Below, piece by piece: positions 47,566 through 56,362 of a stretch of DNA of 64,000 nucleotides (positions are counted from its first letter, which is position 1; the number at the start of each line of letters is the position of its first letter). The notes beneath the pieces are model-generated. The model was not told where the DNA came from. It saw nothing but the letters and a program-made list of their open reading frames with translations, and made no database searches. This DNA is from Mycoplasmatota bacterium. Lineage in GTDB: Bacteria > Bacillota_I > Bacilli_A > Acholeplasmatales > Acholeplasmataceae. The DNA lies in the NCBI GenBank assembly GCA_018622495.1, contig CP076021.1, positions 1,116,001 through 1,180,000 on the forward strand, written 5' to 3'. The translations under genes were made by a program, and so were the position numbers.

Positions 47566-47595
47566 AAGAGCCTTATTATCAAGGCTCATTTTATA
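47566..47595. terminator. Bidirectional terminator
   Basis: GAGCCTT / AAGGCTC stem with an ATTATC loop, A-run before and T-rich run after. It separates the convergent 884-aa lipoprotein and ATPase genes. Confidence 0.85.
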
Positions 47596-47613
47596 TATCT
47601 ATAGGAGAAGGGG

Positions 47614-48693
47614 TCATTTAATTCTATGTTCAGTTTTCGGATCATAGAATGCAATTCTATCAGTAAATCCTAGTTTAATTTCATCACCAGTTTCTATATC
47701 AAATTGATCTGTGACAATTTTGACATCTTCACCATTAATATCTACATTAATAATGACATGTGATCCTTGAGGTTCAATAATTTGAGCATTGGTTTTTAAA
47801 ACACCTTTTTTATTAACCGTAAAGTTTTCTGGTCTAACTGAAAGTACAACTTCTTGGTCAACATATTTTTGAACTAAAGTTTCCTTCAAGGCACCTTTAT
47901 ATTCAAATTTAAAACTTGGATGTACTAAATATAATTTATCATCTTTAAGTTCAACCTTTACCGTAAAGAAATTAGCAGGTGGTGATCCTATGAATTTAGC
48001 AATAAACATTGTTTCACTTTCATGATAGATTTCTTTTGGTGTCCCAATTTGTTCAATAACGCCATGATTCATAACAACTATACGATCAGCTAAGCTTAAT
48101 GCTTCTGATTGATCATGTGTGACAAATATAGAAGTCGTTCCTAAATCTTGATGAATACGTTTTAAATCAGTTCTCATTGAAACTCTTAATTTTGCATCTA
48201 GATTTGATAATGGTTCATCCATTAAAAACAGTTTAGGTTTAACTGCAATTGCTCTTGCAACTGCAACCCTTTGTCTTTGTCCTCCTGATAGTTGTGAAGG
48301 ATATCTATCTAGATATTGTTCGATATCGTAAATTTTAGCGACATGATGTACAATCTCTGAAATTTCTTCTTTACTCTTCTTTTGTAATTTAAGTGCATAA
48401 GCAACATTATCAAAAACACTCATATGTGGCCATACTGCATAACTTTGAAATATCATTGAAATATTTCTATCCTTAGGTTCTAAATCAATCATTGACTTAC
48501 CTTCAAGAATAATATCTCCTTTAGTAACTTTTTCAAGTCCTGCTATCATTCTTAGCGTGGTTGTCTTACCACATCCAGAAGGTCCTAGAAAAGCGACAAA
48601 TTCACCTTGATTAATTTCTAAATCAAAAGATTTAACAGCTTCAACTTTATTATTGTATATTTTTTTAACATGATCTAATTTTAAATATGCCAT
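47614..48693 (-). CDS. CUT1 sugar ABC transporter ATPase (MsmX/UgpC/MalK type)
   Basis: The 359-aa protein has Walker A GPSGCGKTT near residue 37, signature LSGGQRQRVAVARA near 134, Walker B LFLMDEPLSNLDAKLR near 155 and switch His (VTHDQSEA). A C-terminal TOBE/MalK regulatory domain spans about residues 240-359. It powers the permeases encoded just upstream. It is the only CUT1-type ATPase in the window, so it may also serve the transporter at 33485-36547, as MsmX does in Bacillus. Confidence 0.93.
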   Translation of the reverse strand: MAYLKLDHVKKIYNNKVEAVKSFDLEINQGEFVAFLGPSGCGKTTTLRMIAGLEKVTKGDIILEGKSMIDLEPKDRNISMIFQSYAVWPHMSVFDNVAYALKLQKKSKEEISEIVHHVAKIYDIEQYLDRYPSQLSGGQRQRVAVARAIAVKPKLFLMDEPLSNLDAKLRVSMRTDLKRIHQDLGTTSIFVTHDQSEALSLADRIVVMNHGVIEQIGTPKEIYHESETMFIAKFIGSPPANFFTVKVELKDDKLYLVHPSFKFEYKGALKETLVQKYVDQEVVLSVRPENFTVNKKGVLKTNAQIIEPQGSHVIINVDINGEDVKIVTDQFDIETGDEIKLGFTDRIAFYDPKTEHRIK

Positions 48694-48706
48694 AGTGTTC
48701 TCCTTT

Positions 48707-49736
48707 CTAGCCCCACATCTGATTAATATAATTTTTTAGTAGGAATGTAAATGCTAATGCAGGTAATATCAATATAATTGCACCAGATGCAGCATATTGA
48801 ATGGATGCTGATCCACCCATAGATTTATAAATCAATAATGCTAGGGTTTCATTTTCATTCGTTAATAATAATGATACAGCAGTATCATTCCAAGCAGTAA
48901 TAAATGCATACATACTTGATGCAGCAAATGCTGGTAATACTAATGGGAATGTTATTTTTAAGAAAGTTTGTTTTTTATTAGCACCAAAAACCAAACTTGC
49001 TTCTTCTAGTTCTTTATTAACACCCATAAATATCGATCTTGTAATCCATGCGGTTAATCCTATATTAGGTATTGCATAAATAATCGCTAGGCCTAACATC
49101 GTGTCAAACATGCCATATCTAATTAAAAGTATCGCCATCGGTACAGATATTGATACCACAGGAAACATTCTAACAATTAAAGCTCCTAAACTAATACCTT
49201 CTTTACCTTTAATCGGTGTTCTTGCAAGTGCATAACCTACAGCTCCACCAAAAGACATTGAAATAACAATAGTATAAGCAGCTGCTTTAATACTGTTTAT
49301 AAGTGCTAGATCAGCCCCATCAAAAACTTGGAAAAACTTTTTAAAATTATTTAAAATATTTTTATAATAATCTACTTCAATGACTTCATTATCTGTTTGA
49401 GCAATAATAAAATCACTTTCTAATTCTCGCTTCTGCTTTATAAATATTTAAATATGTTTCTAAATAATTACTAATGCGATCATATCTTGAACTCATATAT
49501 AAATCTTCAAATTCACCACTATTATCAACACGACTTATTATATAGTAATTATTATCTTCGTCCCAATCAACGATCAGCGTTTCTTTAAATGTTGGAAATA
49601 ATGTTTTTGGATAATCATTAATTTCAACTGAATTACTAAATGCGATTGTTGTTAAATAACTAAGTGGTATTAATACTAATAACATAATACCTGTTAAGAG
49701 TATATAAAATATGGTTTTTTTAATTGTTGTATGCAT
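48707..49736 (-). pseudogene. MalG-type permease with a one-base frameshift and long first loop
   Basis: The start is ATG 49736 (TAATG overlap with the upstream stop, GGAGG 8 nt before). Helix 1 (residues 5-30) is followed by FSNSVEINDYPKTLFP, then a long loop to YLNIYK, where the frame fails. Dropping one A from the AAA run at 49437-49439 restores KQKRELESDFIIAQ and joins the remaining helices (SFGGAVGYALARTP, EEASLVFGANKKQTFLKITFPL as EAA loop) in one frame. The loop between helices 1 and 2 is about 100 residues, roughly double the usual. It may be a lesion or a homopolymer sequencing error. Confidence 0.83.
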
Positions 49737-50650
49737 TATGCTTTCCTCCAATCTTTACCTTTAGTAAGTTTAGAGAATGTGAATGCTACTGTAAAGACAA
49801 CAAGTAATGTGAATACGTAATATGCAACTGCAAGTTTATAACTATAAACACCAGTTTGAACTTTATCTGTATAATAAACAATTCTTTCTAATAAGAAGGG
49901 TTGTCTTTGGAAACCAAATATCATTACACTAATGAGCCATACTTGTAATCCTGCAATTAATCGTAACATAAGTGCAGTAATGATAGATGGCTTTATAATA
50001 GGAATAACTATATCTTTAAATGCTTGGAATTTGGTTGCACCAAAAACCTGTGCAGCTTCTTTAAATTCTTTATTGAAGTTTTGTAACCCTGCAAGAATAA
50101 TAATCATTACCGTTGGTGTTACAGTCCAAGTATCAATTAAAATAATCATCATTAAACTCTCAGCTGATGTCACATTTTTCCAAATAATTGGGCCAGACAC
50201 AACATTTAAACTTTCTAATACACCTTGCAATCCAATCATTTCAAAAAATGAATTAATCCATCCAGATTCTATCAGTCCTGTATTCCATAAAATACCTACA
50301 GCAGATTGAGGTAATGCCATTGGAATAAGCATAATAAATAAGAATAATTTAGAACCTTTAAAATTTCTATTAATTAACACTGCTAAAAATAATGCAATTG
50401 TAAATTGTAAAATAAGTGACACAAATGCGAATATAAGTGTATTTATAAGTGCTTTCCCAAATAGTGGATCTTGAAACATTAAACCATAATTTTCAAAACT
50501 AAAATGGTTATCTATTGAAATAAAACTTTGTACAAAGGATATAATAACCGGTAAAAACCAAAACATTAAATAAAATAATAATGCTGGTGCTAAAAACATA
50601 TAAGGTGTCTTAAATATGTTTTTCTTTTTGTTTTCTTTTATTGCATTCAA
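49736..50650 (-). CDS. Sugar ABC transporter permease, MalF type
   Basis: The 304-aa protein has six membrane helices and the EAA loop EFKEAAQVFGATKFQAFKDIVIPIIKP near 195-220. The first outer loop is normal in length. It forms a heterodimer with the product of the frameshifted gene downstream. It lies after the binding-protein gene, separated by a strong hairpin that may lower expression relative to the binding protein. GGTGGC upstream of the ATG is a modest SD. Confidence 0.9.
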   Translation of the reverse strand: MNAIKENKKKNIFKTPYMFLAPALLFYLMFWFLPVIISFVQSFISIDNHFSFENYGLMFQDPLFGKALINTLIFAFVSLILQFTIALFLAVLINRNFKGSKLFLFIMLIPMALPQSAVGILWNTGLIESGWINSFFEMIGLQGVLESLNVVSGPIIWKNVTSAESLMMIILIDTWTVTPTVMIIILAGLQNFNKEFKEAAQVFGATKFQAFKDIVIPIIKPSIITALMLRLIAGLQVWLISVMIFGFQRQPFLLERIVYYTDKVQTGVYSYKLAVAYYVFTLLVVFTVAFTFSKLTKGKDWRKA

Positions 50651-50683
50651 TATGCCACCTCTTTTCTATAAAGTTATGAAAAA

Positions 50684-50709
50684 TACAAGGAGGGTAATTC
50701 CTCCTTGTA
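50684..50709 (-). terminator. Hairpin between binding-protein and permease genes (attenuator)
   Basis: TACAAGGAGG pairs perfectly with CCTCCTTGTA over a 6-nt loop. On the minus strand TTTTTC follows. It probably stops part of the transcription or stabilises the 3' end of the binding-protein mRNA. Confidence 0.75.
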
Positions 50710-50736
50710 CTTTTCTAATTGATTAATTAAATCGTA

Positions 50737-51978
50737 TTATTCTACAAGAAGAGCTTCTAAATCTGATTGTTTAGTATCAAGTACTGATTGTAAATTAGCA
50801 AGTGTGATTGAACCATCCATAATACCTGTATAAACTGAATCATAAACTGCTTTAACTTCTGACCATGATGTATAATCTGAAATCATTTGTAATCCTTCTA
50901 CGTTTGCATTCTTAACTGTTTCTAAACCTTTTTTGATAACTAAATCTTCAGGATCGTCAGTAAGTGCTGTTGTAGCTTCTTCAATTGTTGGAATTGTACC
51001 AAGCGCTGCATCAACGATTTGTTCAGGTGCTGTAAACCATTTAATAAATTCTTCAGCCATTTCTTGATGAGGAGCGCCATTAACGATACCAATACCATGA
51101 CCACCAATAATTGAACCAGCCATACCTGATGTACCCATAGGCCCAGGGAATACTTCATATTTAGCAGGTGCTGCAGCATATGCAGTTGCTAAAGGTGCCA
51201 TTAATTCAAATGATAACATAACTGATTCATTTCCCATTAATGTTGCACTATCTGATGTAGTTGCACTTTCAGGGTGAATATAATCTTTCATCGCAATAAC
51301 ATCTTGCCATGCTTTTAAGTTACCAGCATCATTCATATTTGGATAAGAACCACCATTTGATAATGCCATACCACCAATTTGGTAAGTTAACATTTTAAGA
51401 GGTAAAGCTTTCATATGAACTGAGTTTTCACCTAGTTCAGCTGCCCAGTCAATATAATCTTCCCAAGTATAATCACCAGCTAAAATATCGTCTTCAGTTA
51501 AACCACTAGGTAATGTATCAAATGCATCTTTATTTGCATAAGCTAAATATACATCTGAGTTAATAGGGAAGAAATATCTTGTACTTCCACTATTTGTAGA
51601 TCCATCAAAAGTTGATAAGAATGTACGATCTGACATTTCATCTTCTAAATCATTAACATCTTGTACATAACCTTCATTTATATAATCAGCCATTGTACCA
51701 AAATGTGAAATCAATAAGTCAATTGTGAAATTATCAGCTTGTTGTTCAGTATCAATTTTGTTATATGTATCTTCTGCTTGAGCTAATGTTTCAAATTGAA
51801 TATCAACATTATGTTCTTCTTCAAATGCATCAAATATTTCTGATTGATACAATTCTTTTTCTACAACTTCACGTCCAAAGTCACTATAAATGACAAGTGT
51901 TGTTGTTTCACCATCACCACAACTTGCTAATAATGTTAGTGCAAGTGCAGCCATAAATACTACTATAATTTTCTTCAT
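50737..51978 (-). CDS. Extracellular sugar-binding lipoprotein, ABC transporter
   Basis: The 413-aa protein has lipoprotein signal MKKIIVVFMAALALTLLASC with Cys at 20. The mature start TLVIYSDFGREVVEKELYQSEIFDAFEEEHNVDIQF and later PINSDVYLAYANKDAF, GPMGTSGMAGSIIGGHGIGIVNGAP and EEFIKWFTAPEQ are typical of family 1 binding proteins. It would bind the glycoside broken down by the neighbouring enzymes. GGGAGAGAAC lies upstream of the ATG. A promoter with an operator-like site lies 33-57 nt upstream. Confidence 0.9.
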   Translation of the reverse strand: MKKIIVVFMAALALTLLASCGDGETTTLVIYSDFGREVVEKELYQSEIFDAFEEEHNVDIQFETLAQAEDTYNKIDTEQQADNFTIDLLISHFGTMADYINEGYVQDVNDLEDEMSDRTFLSTFDGSTNSGSTRYFFPINSDVYLAYANKDAFDTLPSGLTEDDILAGDYTWEDYIDWAAELGENSVHMKALPLKMLTYQIGGMALSNGGSYPNMNDAGNLKAWQDVIAMKDYIHPESATTSDSATLMGNESVMLSFELMAPLATAYAAAPAKYEVFPGPMGTSGMAGSIIGGHGIGIVNGAPHQEMAEEFIKWFTAPEQIVDAALGTIPTIEEATTALTDDPEDLVIKKGLETVKNANVEGLQMISDYTSWSEVKAVYDSVYTGIMDGSITLANLQSVLDTKQSDLEALLVE

Positions 51979-52010
51979 TTTTTGTTCTCTCCCTTTTATT
52001 TTATATTGAA

Positions 52011-52035
52011 ATTATATCACTGTGTAAGCGTTTTA
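52011..52035 (-). promoter_or_regulatory. Promoter -10 and LacI/cre-like operator upstream of the binding-protein gene
   Basis: On the minus strand TATAAT lies at 52011-52016 with a TAAAACGCTTACA site (52023-52035) directly upstream. Its core matches the operator before the glycerate-kinase gene at 56233-56246. It differs from the cre consensus at about two positions. This gives the transporter genes a second start inside the locus. Confidence 0.55.
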
Positions 52036-52076
52036 TCTATGTTATGTAAAACAAATAGCAGTCTATATAACAATAT

Positions 52077-53420
52077 TTATATGTTATTTATAATAATTTT
52101 TAAGATATTTTCAAGCTCTTCCATTGAAAAGTTTTTAAAACCTAACTGATAATTTTTTTCTGTTATCTTCTTATATTTTTTACGTTTTGTTAAGATATCT
52201 AATATTTCATTTGATGCTTGATTTATTTTATTTTTTTCTACAGTGACTAATCCATTAACATCAAGTGAATGTGTGGATCCAAGTGATACAACATCAAAGA
52301 ATAATGGTTTAATATCTGTTAAATACACTGGGTATTCATAAACTAAAATAGGTTTTTTTGAAAATATCGCCTCTAAAAATTGATTGCCCCATCCTTCTAA
52401 AACTGATGGATATGTAATAAAATCTGATATAGCATATGCATCCCATAAAGCATATTTTTTTTCATTCGTATCATTTCTTTTAGAATCAATTAGATAATTA
52501 ATAAGTTGAATATCGTAATTTGCTTTTTCTATTTTATGATTTAATAAAACCATTTTATCTGTTTTCAGTTCGTTTAATCCTGCGATAATCAAATGTATTT
52601 TTGTCTGATTTGTGATTATACGTCCATCATATAATGTCTTACCTTGATATTGATTAAGTTGTTGATTGATTTGTTCACAAGTATCAATAGCGAGTTCAAT
52701 TGCTTTTCTATCTTCAATACGTGTCGCTTGAAGAAATATAATATCATTTTCATCAATGCTAAGTTTTTTCTTTAAATCACTATTATAATCATCGATTTCA
52801 AATGGTTTTTTATTAAAATCAAACACATTAGGTACAACACTTGATGTTACTTGTTTTCTTTTAAATAATTCTTCTTGTGCAATTTTATTAATGACACAAT
52901 GAGATATTTGATCACTTCGAAATGGAAATAGTTCATTTAAATAATCCGTTATTTTACTTACTGTTGGTGTGTTATATCGATCGCGTTCCCAATAAAAATC
53001 ATGATGATGATTAATCACTTTAACACCAGTTTTCATAATAGCTTGTTTAAAACCAATGGCTGCTGGTATATGCAAACCAAGTGAAAATATATTATTTGGT
53101 ATTAATAAATCAATGTGATGATCATTAATTATATCAATTAGTTTTTGAGCAATTATTTTCCCTTGATGTTCTAATTCATTAATAAGTTCTTCTTCAGTCT
53201 CATAATCATCTAATGCTTCATAACAATTATGAAAATTCTTTTGATGTCTTTTATCATTTATATTTTGGCCATCTATATGAAAACTTGGAAGTCCATTAGA
53301 TTGTCCAGCGATATAATAAACTTTATGTCCCATAGATTCAAGGGATTGTTTCCATTTATCCATTTCAAGAGATACACCATCTGTATAACCAACTCTAAAA
53401 TGTGCTAATGCAATGTTCAT
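52077..53420 (-). CDS. GT4-type glycosyltransferase
   Basis: The 447-aa protein has GT-B fold signs. The N-terminal IALAHFRVGYTDGVSLEMDKWKQSLESMGHKVYYIAG starts with a nucleotide-sugar-type glycine-rich loop. NHHHDFYWERDRY lies mid-protein, and the C-terminal FITYPSVLEGWGNQFLEAIFSKKPILVYEYPVY (near 355-387) carries the GT4 EGWGNxxxE motif. Its place beside a GH13_18 phosphorylase and glycerate kinase suggests it handles a glyceric-acid glycoside such as mannosylglucosylglycerate. It overlaps the GH13 gene by 4 nt. Synthesis versus reverse use cannot be told. Confidence 0.78.
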   Translation of the reverse strand: MNIALAHFRVGYTDGVSLEMDKWKQSLESMGHKVYYIAGQSNGLPSFHIDGQNINDKRHQKNFHNCYEALDDYETEEELINELEHQGKIIAQKLIDIINDHHIDLLIPNNIFSLGLHIPAAIGFKQAIMKTGVKVINHHHDFYWERDRYNTPTVSKITDYLNELFPFRSDQISHCVINKIAQEELFKRKQVTSSVVPNVFDFNKKPFEIDDYNSDLKKKLSIDENDIIFLQATRIEDRKAIELAIDTCEQINQQLNQYQGKTLYDGRIITNQTKIHLIIAGLNELKTDKMVLLNHKIEKANYDIQLINYLIDSKRNDTNEKKYALWDAYAISDFITYPSVLEGWGNQFLEAIFSKKPILVYEYPVYLTDIKPLFFDVVSLGSTHSLDVNGLVTVEKNKINQASNEILDILTKRKKYKKITEKNYQLGFKNFSMEELENILKIIINNI

Positions 53421-55087
53421 ATTAATACCTTCTTTTCAATCCATTTTGCATCATATGGTTTCAATACCAAGTTTTCTATGTTTTTTTGACTTAATAAATC
53501 AAAACCATCAACTTCATCAATTGTAATCGTTTCATCAGAAACATTAACATATGCTTCTATAGTTGATGTTTTTCCGAGTCTTTTCATTTTAAATACTCTT
53601 GGATCATCAATGACGATGTCTTGTTTTGCTTTTGGATCAAATGCATCAAATTGTTTTCTTATATGTATAAGATTTATAAGTTTATTTAATATGATATGTC
53701 TATCGCTTTGCGAATCATCTAATACTTTTTTAAGTTTATCATAATCAACTTTTTTACGATTAATACGACGATTTATCCCAGATGCTTTCATACCTTCTAT
53801 ATCATTCCTTGAGCCTATTAAACTATGAATATATATAGCTGGCATACCTTTCATTGACAATAAGATCATATGCGCACCAATGAATTTATTAATTCTTGTT
53901 TCTTGATTATCATTTTTATTAATAATTGCATCAAAATAACTAATATTTAATTCATATGGAGATACACTACCATCTGGATTATTTTTATATCCTATACGTC
54001 CATCATTTTTAATCGTATGATCAACCATCAATTGTTTTTCTTCTTGATTTAAAATGTTTTCTACTGGTCTCATACCTATACCATCGTGACTTGCTAAAAA
54101 ATTAAAATATGTGTTTTCACTTTGTAGAGGCATATCTTCTAGTTGACTAGCCCATGTTGATAAATGAGTTGCATTTTGACTGATATAACTATATAAAGTT
54201 AATGGTGGTAATGGAAATTGATAAACTAAATGCGCTTCATCATTATCTTTACCAAAATAACTTACATTTTCTTCATGAGGTACATTTGTTTCTGTAATAA
54301 TGATAGTACCTGGATACATTTGATCAAGCACATAACGCATGATTTTAACAAGTAAATGAGTTTGTTCTAAATGCATTGATGTTGTATCTTTATCTTTCCA
54401 TAGAAAACCAACAGCATCAAATCTAATAAATCTTGATCCATTTTTAGCATACAATGCTAAAACTTTTAAAACATGGACAAGGACTTTATAATTTTCGTAG
54501 TTTAAATCTAATTGATCTTTACTAAATGTGGCCCATAAATGTTTTTCACCAACTGAGGTTTCATAAGGATAAAACAACGGTAATGCACGTGGACGAATCA
54601 CTTGATGATAATCAGCATTAACATCACATTCAATAAAATAATTATCATATGCAGGATCACCTTTTTGATATTTTTTAAACCAATGACTTTCCATACTAAT
54701 ATGATTTATGACTGCATCAAACATAAGATCATAAGATAAAGATAATGACTTAATATCATCCCATGTCCCTAAATCTTGATTGACTTCTTCATAATCAATA
54801 ACTGAAAACCCATCATCAGAAGAATATGGAAACATTGGTAATATATGTAGACAATTCACTTCAGGATAAGCATATTTATTTAAAAACTGATGAAGTGTTT
54901 TAAGAGGTTTTTCTCCTTCTTTTTTAATAGAGTCTCCATATGTAATTACCATCACGTCATTTTGAGATACAAATTTTGTATTTAAGGATGTCACGTGATG
55001 TGTGTCAATAAGTTCTTTAATTTGACTTAAGGCTTCCTTATATTTATTTGGATATAATTTTTTTAGTGATACTTCTAAATTGATCAT
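53417..55087 (-). CDS. GH13 subfamily 18 phosphorylase, probable glucosylglycerate phosphorylase
   Basis: The 556-aa (beta/alpha)8 enzyme of the sucrose-phosphorylase group has FIRFDAVGFLWK near residue 218 with the nucleophile Asp, TIIITETNVPHEENVSYFG near 258 with the acid/base Glu, and FNFLASHDGIGMRP near 320 with the transition-state Asp. The subfamily splits sucrose, sucrose 6'-phosphate, glucosylglycerol or glucosylglycerate with phosphate to give glucose 1-phosphate. Adjacent glycerate kinase and no fructokinase favour glucosylglycerate. Overlaps on both sides (4 nt each) mark a tight operon. Confidence 0.82.
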   Translation of the reverse strand: MINLEVSLKKLYPNKYKEALSQIKELIDTHHVTSLNTKFVSQNDVMVITYGDSIKKEGEKPLKTLHQFLNKYAYPEVNCLHILPMFPYSSDDGFSVIDYEEVNQDLGTWDDIKSLSLSYDLMFDAVINHISMESHWFKKYQKGDPAYDNYFIECDVNADYHQVIRPRALPLFYPYETSVGEKHLWATFSKDQLDLNYENYKVLVHVLKVLALYAKNGSRFIRFDAVGFLWKDKDTTSMHLEQTHLLVKIMRYVLDQMYPGTIIITETNVPHEENVSYFGKDNDEAHLVYQFPLPPLTLYSYISQNATHLSTWASQLEDMPLQSENTYFNFLASHDGIGMRPVENILNQEEKQLMVDHTIKNDGRIGYKNNPDGSVSPYELNISYFDAIINKNDNQETRINKFIGAHMILLSMKGMPAIYIHSLIGSRNDIEGMKASGINRRINRKKVDYDKLKKVLDDSQSDRHIILNKLINLIHIRKQFDAFDPKAKQDIVIDDPRVFKMKRLGKTSTIEAYVNVSDETITIDEVDGFDLLSQKNIENLVLKPYDAKWIEKKVLI

Positions 55088-56190
55088 AATGTCACCTTTA
55101 TAGTTTCTAATAAGTTATTTAGTGATTCTTTAGGATTTGACAGTGATACTTCTTTAGTTGCAATTTTAGGAACAATCGCATAAACTTCATCAATATATTC
55201 ATCTAATTTATGTTCATCATGAATCGCACAAATTGCAATTACCTTTTTATTATATTTTTTTGCAAGTCTTGCAACACCAAGCGGTGCTTTTCCATGTGCA
55301 GTTTGATGATCCAACTTTCCTTCACCTACTATAATTAAATCAGCTTTTTTAATATACGACTCTATATCAAGCTGTTCAATCATAAATTGAATGCCACTTT
55401 GAATTTTAGCATTTAAGAATGCAAGTGCTGCAAAACCTACCCCACCAGCCGCACCAGCACCATCTTGGTCTCTAACGCTAGTTTTTGTATAAGTTTCAAC
55501 TTGATCTGCATAATGTTTCATATTTGTTTCTAAAACATGCAACATTTTAGCATCTGCACCTTTTTGAGGTGCATAGACTTGACAACATCCGTTTTTTCCA
55601 AGTAATGGGTTATCTACATCACTAGCAATAACAAATTCTACATCTTTGATTAACTTATTTAATACTTTTGTATCTAGTTGATCAAATTTTCCTATAAGAT
55701 AGCCATTCATATGGTCTTTAATCAGTTGACCTTTTCTATAAAAATCAACACCTAATGCTTGTAATAATCCAGCACCACCATCATTTGTTGCACTACCACC
55801 AATCCCTAATACAATTTTACTCACATGTTGATTAACGATAGCATCTTTAATAAGTACGCCTAGCCCATAAGTCGATGTTTTCATGGGATTCAGTTCATGT
55901 TCATGAATTTGATTAATACCAACTGCTTGATTTAGTTCAATATATGCTGTTCGTTGATGTAATAAATAATACGCACTTAAAGGAGCACTTAACGGCCCCA
56001 CGGTTTCTAATATGATTTTAGTTGTATGTTCTACGTGTTCTATAGCTTCAAGAAAGCCTTCGCCACCATCAGAAATAGCTAACGTATCAATGTTATGATT
56101 TAATTTTTCATAATGTGATTTTAAAATTGTAGATATCTGTTTTGATGTTAAGGATCCTTTAAAAGAATCAACGACTGTTAGTATGTTCAT
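55084..56190 (-). CDS. Glycerate kinase, GlxK/GarK family
   Basis: The 368-aa protein has VVDSFKGSLTSKQ near residue 7, LAISDGGEGFLEA near 57, VLGIGGSATNDGGAGLLQALG near 146, DQDGAGAAGGVGFAALAFL near 242 and LIIVGEGKLDHQTAHGKAPLGVARLA near 289, all family hallmarks. It phosphorylates D-glycerate to 2-phosphoglycerate for glycolysis. It is the first gene of the locus, starting after AAAGGA. A palindromic AAGCGCTT operator lies about 45 nt upstream. Confidence 0.92.
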   Translation of the reverse strand: MNILTVVDSFKGSLTSKQISTILKSHYEKLNHNIDTLAISDGGEGFLEAIEHVEHTTKIILETVGPLSAPLSAYYLLHQRTAYIELNQAVGINQIHEHELNPMKTSTYGLGVLIKDAIVNQHVSKIVLGIGGSATNDGGAGLLQALGVDFYRKGQLIKDHMNGYLIGKFDQLDTKVLNKLIKDVEFVIASDVDNPLLGKNGCCQVYAPQKGADAKMLHVLETNMKHYADQVETYTKTSVRDQDGAGAAGGVGFAALAFLNAKIQSGIQFMIEQLDIESYIKKADLIIVGEGKLDHQTAHGKAPLGVARLAKKYNKKVIAICAIHDEHKLDEYIDEVYAIVPKIATKEVSLSNPKESLNNLLETIKVTL

Positions 56191-56232
56191 GATGATAATC
56201 CTTTCGAATGTTTACTCATATTGTATACGAAA

Positions 56233-56246
56233 CGTAAGCGCTTTTG
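56233..56246 (-). promoter_or_regulatory. LacI/cre-like operator before the glycerate-kinase locus
   Basis: CAAAAGCGCTTACG on the minus strand has the perfect core AAGCGCTT. It shares AAGCG-type sequence with the site at 52023-52035. It probably controls the promoter of the glycerate-kinase operon. Confidence 0.6.
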
Positions 56247-56325
56247 TATATTATGTATACTATTAATTTAATAAATTTTAGAAATTGTTTGTTATACATA
56301 ACATTTTGCACATTTATATATATAA

Positions 56326-56358
56326 AAAATACCCTTTTGAACTAAAAGGATATTTTTT
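56326..56358 (-). terminator. Terminator after the sensor-kinase gene
   Basis: AAATATCCTTTT / AAAAGGGTATTTTTT stem with one wobble, loop AGTTC, T-run on the minus strand. Confidence 0.8.
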
Positions 56359-56362
56359 ATAT

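Noticed and set aside
55084-56190. Sucrose utilisation as the job of the 47614-56190 locus
   Set aside because: No fructokinase, sucrose PTS or invertase is present, while glycerate kinase is translationally coupled to the phosphorylase.
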